NCBI GenBank assembly: GCA_002414905.1
Contig: DIAY01000212.1
Coordinates: forward strand, 30,914-94,913
Source: Holophagales bacterium UBA5066
Lineage (GTDB): Bacteria; Acidobacteriota; Thermoanaerobaculia; UBA5066
DNA: 64,000 bases
Direction: 5' to 3'
Below the pieces are notes generated by a model. It had not been told where the DNA came from, did no database searches, and saw only the letters and a list, made by a program, of their open reading frames with translations. Position numbers and translations under genes: made by a program. Every line of letters begins with the position of its first letter. The stretch's first letter is position 1. Of the stretch, positions 61,228 through 64,000 are shown in pieces.

Positions 61228-63303
61228 ATGAGCGGCGAAATGGCCCCGATTTCCCGGATTCCCCTCGAAGAGCGCTACCGGCTCCTCCTCGGGATCTCGA
61301 ACGTCCTCGGCGTGATCCGCGATCCGGAAGAGCTCATCGCCGCACTCGCCCGCGAGCTCCACCGGATCGTCCCGTTCGACTTTCTGAGCCTCTACCTCGT
61401 GGACGCTTGCGGCGAGGGTCCGATCTGGCACGTCTGGCGGGTCGACGAGCAGTCCGTCGTCCGCCTCCCGGAGGGTATCCCCCTCGAAGAGACCGTCGAA
61501 GCGTGGGTCACGACAAACCGGCGGACGGCCTCCTGGCCGGCCGGGGCAGAGCAACCGGCATTTCCGAGGCTCGAGGAGGCGCTCGCCCGGCACGGCGTCC
61601 GTTCGCTCTTTGCGACTCCCCTCTGTACGGTGAACCGGCCGCTCGGAGCGATGACGTTCGCCAGTCTCGGCGAGGGCGCCTACCCGGCCGAGGAGACGCG
61701 TTTTCTGTCGGTCGTCGCCGACCACCTCGCCCTCACGATCGACGGGGCCGCGACCTTCGCGCGCCTCAGGGTCGCGCACGAGCAGCTCGCCCGGAACAGC
61801 GAGCGGCGCAAGCTCGTCATCGAGGTCGGACGGAGCGTCCTTTCGATCCTCGACCTGCAGGAGCTCCTCCGCGCCATCTCGTCAAACGTCCGAAAGGTCC
61901 TGCGGTGTGACCTCGCGAGCGTCGTTCTCGTCGATGCGGACCGGACCCAGGCCCAGCTCTACGTTCTCGACTTTCCCGAGAGCCGTGGCTTCTTCCGGGA
62001 AGGGGCCGTCGTCCCGGTAGAGGGGAGGGAGATGGAGGAGTTCCTCCGGGCCGGCCAGCCTCGCGAGGTGTCCTTCGACGGGCTGACGGGGCCGGGGATG
62101 GAGGGCGTGAGGCAGGAAGGCTTCCGGACCGGGATCGTCCTTCCCCTCCTCAGCCGGGGACGCGCCGTCGGCCTCTTCACGGTCATGAGACGCGGCGACG
62201 GGCGGTTCGACAGGGATGAGGTCGAGCTCGCCGTTCTCGTCGGGGGGCAGATCGCGACCGCGCTCGACAACGCGCTCGCCTACCGCGAGATCGCCCAGCT
62301 CAGGGACAAGCTCGCCGAGCAGAAGCTCTATCTCGAGGACGAGATCCGCAGCGAGCTCAACTTCGAGGAGATCGTCGGGCGGAGCGAGCCGCTCCGACGC
62401 GTCCTGAGGCAGGTCGAGACCGTCGCCCCGACCGGCTCGACCGTCCTGATCCACGGCGAGACCGGCTCGGGGAAGGAGCTGATCGCGCGCGCCATCCACG
62501 ACCGCGGCGCCAGGAGCGGCCGGACGTTCGTCAAGCTGAGCTGCGCAGCGATCCCCGCGGGGCTCCTCGAGAGCGAGCTCTTCGGCCACCAGAAGGGGGC
62601 GTTCACCGGCGCGATCGCGGACCGCGTGGGGCGGTTCGAGCTCGCGAACGGGGGGACCGTCTTCCTCGACGAGATCGGGGAGATCCCTCTCGAGCTCCAG
62701 CCCAAGCTCCTCCGCGTCCTGCAGGAACGCGAGTTCGAGAGGCTCGGGAGCTCGAAGACGCTCCGGACCGACGCGCGGCTCATCGCGGCGACGAACCGGG
62801 ACCTCGCCGCGATGGTCGACGCGGGGACGTTTCGCGCGGACCTCTTCTACCGCCTGAACGTCTTTCCCATCCTCGTTCCCGCGCTTCGCGAGCGGCCCGA
62901 GGACATTCCGCTCCTCGTGCGCCACTTCGTCCAGCAGCTCGGACGCCGGATGAACCGGGTCGTCGAGACGATTCCGGCCGGGACGATGTCGGCCCTCTGC
63001 CGCTACGACTGGCCCGGGAACATCCGCGAGCTCCAGAACCTGATCGAGCGCGCGATGATCCTGACGACCGGCCCCGTCCTGCGGGTTCCCCTCGACGACC
63101 TGAAGTCGCGCGGGACGCCGGGAGCGGCCAACGGCCGCCTGCCGACCCTCGAGGAAGCGGAGCGCGAGCACATCGTCTCCGCGCTCGAGGAGACCAGGTG
63201 GGTCGTCGGCGGCCCGAACGGTGCAGCCGTACGGCTCGGCCTGAAGCGGTCCACGCTCCAGTTCCGGATGAAGAAGCTCGGAATCGACCGCCCTGCACGC
63301 TAA
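61228..63303 (+). CDS. GAF-domain sigma-54-dependent transcriptional activator
   Basis: A bacterial enhancer-binding protein of about 691 residues, FhlA/NifA-like. Two GAF sensor domains span about 15-165 and 185-350. A short coiled coil links to the AAA+ domain: Walker A HGETGSGKELIARAIH (about 409), the sigma-54-contacting GAFTGA loop (about 457) and Walker B GGTVFLDEIGEIP. The C-terminal Fis-type HTH is GAAVRLGLKRSTLQFRMKKLGI. ATG 61201 is also in frame, but a hairpin lies right before it, so 61228 is preferred. The target is probably the promoter region at 63341-63461 downstream; that is inference. Confidence 0.9.
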   Translation: MSGEMAPISRIPLEERYRLLLGISNVLGVIRDPEELIAALARELHRIVPFDFLSLYLVDACGEGPIWHVWRVDEQSVVRLPEGIPLEETVEAWVTTNRRTASWPAGAEQPAFPRLEEALARHGVRSLFATPLCTVNRPLGAMTFASLGEGAYPAEETRFLSVVADHLALTIDGAATFARLRVAHEQLARNSERRKLVIEVGRSVLSILDLQELLRAISSNVRKVLRCDLASVVLVDADRTQAQLYVLDFPESRGFFREGAVVPVEGREMEEFLRAGQPREVSFDGLTGPGMEGVRQEGFRTGIVLPLLSRGRAVGLFTVMRRGDGRFDRDEVELAVLVGGQIATALDNALAYREIAQLRDKLAEQKLYLEDEIRSELNFEEIVGRSEPLRRVLRQVETVAPTGSTVLIHGETGSGKELIARAIHDRGARSGRTFVKLSCAAIPAGLLESELFGHQKGAFTGAIADRVGRFELANGGTVFLDEIGEIPLELQPKLLRVLQEREFERLGSSKTLRTDARLIAATNRDLAAMVDAGTFRADLFYRLNVFPILVPALRERPEDIPLLVRHFVQQLGRRMNRVVETIPAGTMSALCRYDWPGNIRELQNLIERAMILTTGPVLRVPLDDLKSRGTPGAANGRLPTLEEAEREHIVSALEETRWVVGGPNGAAVRLGLKRSTLQFRMKKLGIDRPAR

Positions 63304-63340
63304 GTCCTCTTCATCGGAAACAGGCCCGCCTCCCTCGCCG

Positions 63341-63380
63341 TGGCGCCAGCATGTTGGCGCGTGCCAACATGCTGGCGCCA
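63341..63380. promoter_or_regulatory. Perfect 18-bp inverted repeat, candidate activator-binding site
   Basis: Arms 63341-63358 and 63363-63380 are perfectly complementary, with spacer GCGT. Each arm is itself close to a dyad around TGTTGGC/GCCAACA. It lies 37 nt after the activator stop and about 70-110 nt upstream of the sigma-54-like element, the usual distance for an enhancer. It lacks a T-run, so terminator function is possible but less favoured. Confidence 0.6.
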
Positions 63381-63424
63381 AATGATTGGCACCGCCGGGA
63401 TGGGTTCTGTCTTAGAATTAAGTT

Positions 63425-63447
63425 AAGTTGTTCTATTAGAACAACTT
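63425..63447. promoter_or_regulatory. Perfect 23-bp palindrome (operator candidate)
   Basis: Arms 63425-63435 and 63437-63447 (AAGTTGTTCTA and its complement) surround a single central T at 63436. The A/T-rich sequence stands out in this GC-rich genome. It abuts the sigma-54-like element on its upstream side, suggesting an operator or integration-host-factor-like site. Confidence 0.65.
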
Positions 63448-63461
63448 GGCGTGTCGTTCGC
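63446..63461 (+). promoter_or_regulatory. Candidate sigma-54 (-24/-12) promoter
   Basis: TTGGCGTG at 63446-63453 and the downstream TCGCC give GG at 63448-63449 and GC at 63460-63461, separated by exactly 10 nt, as the sigma-54 core needs. The match is partial: TGGCGTG replaces TGGCACG and TCGC replaces TTGC. It lies about 58 nt before the STAS-like gene start. Confidence 0.5.
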
Positions 63462-63518
63462 CGACTTGCCCGTCGCGGCATTCTCCTTGCTCACCCACCT
63501 TGCGCGAGGAGGCCGCCC

Positions 63519-63860
63519 ATGCTGAAGATCACGACCTGGACCGAGCATGAAGAAGTCTGTCTGAAGCTCGAGGGCGACCTGGTCGGTACCTGGGTTCGCG
63601 ATCTCGAAGAGTGCTGGCGGTCGAACCGTTCGAAGGGCGGCGGCTCGGGGGTCTGCCTCGACCTCACGGGCGTCACGCGCGTGGACGACGCGGGTCGCTA
63701 TCTCCTCGCGCTGATCCAGGAGACCGGGGCTCGGATGGTCTCGACCGGTGTCGCGATGAAGGACCTGCTCGAGTCGATCGCCCGCGACTGGCCGCGGGCG
63801 CGGACCGAGAGCAAGGGTTGGGTTGCCCTCCCCACGGCCCGTGCGGCCGATGCGGGATGA
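63519..63860 (+). CDS. STAS-like (anti-anti-sigma fold) protein
   Basis: A 113-residue protein. LKLEGDLVGTWVRDLEECW, then GVCLDLTGVTRVDDAGRYLLALIQETGARMV fit the STAS fold of SpoIIAA/MlaB. The usual phospho-acceptor Ser of the DSSG loop is absent: here it is DDAG. So it is unlikely to be a phosphorylated anti-anti-sigma factor and may be MlaB-like or a partner in a transport system. GAGGAGG sits 7 nt upstream of the ATG at 63519. It is followed 36 nt later by a lipoprotein gene. Confidence 0.72.
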   Translation: MLKITTWTEHEEVCLKLEGDLVGTWVRDLEECWRSNRSKGGGSGVCLDLTGVTRVDDAGRYLLALIQETGARMVSTGVAMKDLLESIARDWPRARTESKGWVALPTARAADAG

Positions 63861-63895
63861 AGCACCCGGAACCAGACCACGAGAAGAACAGCCGA

Positions 63896-64000
63896 ATGAG
63901 CTCGATGGAGAAACAGATGAGTGAACGCCGTCCCCTTTTCCCGGCCTTTCCGATTCTCGCCACCGCCACCGTCGTCGCGGTGCTGACCGCCGCGTGCGGC
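63896..64000 (+). CDS. Lipoprotein, 5' part only (cut by the window end)
   Basis: The visible 35 residues end in a lipoprotein signal peptide: MSERRPLFPAFPILATATV, then VAVLTAACG, with the lipobox LTAAC. ATG options are 63896, 63905 and 63917. The last gives the most compact signal peptide and has GGAG 8 nt upstream. With the STAS gene ahead it could be an efflux adaptor or similar exported protein, but nothing in the window shows this. Confidence 0.65.
   Translation, partial: MSSMEKQMSERRPLFPAFPILATATVVAVLTAACG

Overview
The window is a GC-rich chromosomal segment, densely coded on both strands, with many GTG/TTG starts and ATGA/GTGA stop-start overlaps. The gene mix suggests an Acidobacteriota-like bacterium, perhaps of the Thermoanaerobaculia type: a pseudoreceiver/Ser-Thr kinase/TonB fusion, a tricorn-type S41 protease, a free-standing glutamate formimidoyltransferase, DUF4388, a likely IPTL-CTERM-like surface protein, and a DUF4922/SpoIID cluster otherwise familiar to me from Bacteroidetes. 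This assignment is an inference from gene content; the window has no rRNA and I found no tRNA.

Layout. (1) 107-3740, minus: mtaB, yebC, ruvC and a DUF4388 gene in an information-processing operon. (2) 3818-6992, plus: the kinase fusion and a small coiled-coil protein, closed by a strong hairpin. (3) 7087-14931, plus: BtuFCD-like metal-chelate/cobalamin importer, accD, folC, dgt, rpiB and glyA, closed by a hairpin. (4) 14998-21642, minus: TPR membrane protein, RDD protein, nadE, methyltransferase, GT2 glycosyltransferase and elbB. (5) 21745-22665, plus: glutamate formimidoyltransferase. (6) 22723-33048: surface protein with a 21-bp tandem repeat, then GT4, methyltransferase and two large GT-C membrane glycosyltransferases. 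One of these fuses a GT39-like half to a DUF2298 half. (7) 33045-38213: AGCS symporter, Uup-type ABC-F ATPase, zinc alcohol dehydrogenase, CHMI-like tautomerase. (8) 38245-39671, minus: PfkB kinase and rubrerythrin. (9) 39795-43973, plus: tightly coupled DUF1460, GT2, DUF4922 and SpoIID genes, none with a visible export signal. (10) 44162-49975, minus: double-CPC protein, YhhN, MBL hydrolase, small protein, NAGS-like acetyltransferase, RtcB. (11) 50337-52762: membrane-anchored GcvH-like protein and phosphoglucomutase. (12) 53277-55490: a decay zone with a Kelch gene fused to a broken outer-membrane-barrel remnant, intact speD, and a second remnant. (13) 55617-64000, plus: CPA2 antiporter, tricorn-type protease, GAF/sigma-54 activator, STAS-like gene and the start of a lipoprotein gene.

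The best candidates for something new are four. First, the DUF1460-GT2-DUF4922-SpoIID operon, whose wall-hydrolase-type domains look cytoplasmic. Second, three genes whose only good starts are non-standard: CTG at 8924, CTG at 41848 and ATC at 24832. The two CTG cases sit in CTGA overlaps with good Shine-Dalgarno sequences. Third, the control region at 63341-63461, with two perfect inverted repeats and a GG-N10-GC sigma-54-like element right after a sigma-54 activator gene. Fourth, the kinase fusion whose receiver domain has lost its phospho-acceptor Asp.

All calls come from reading the sequence and from remembered family features. No database search was run.
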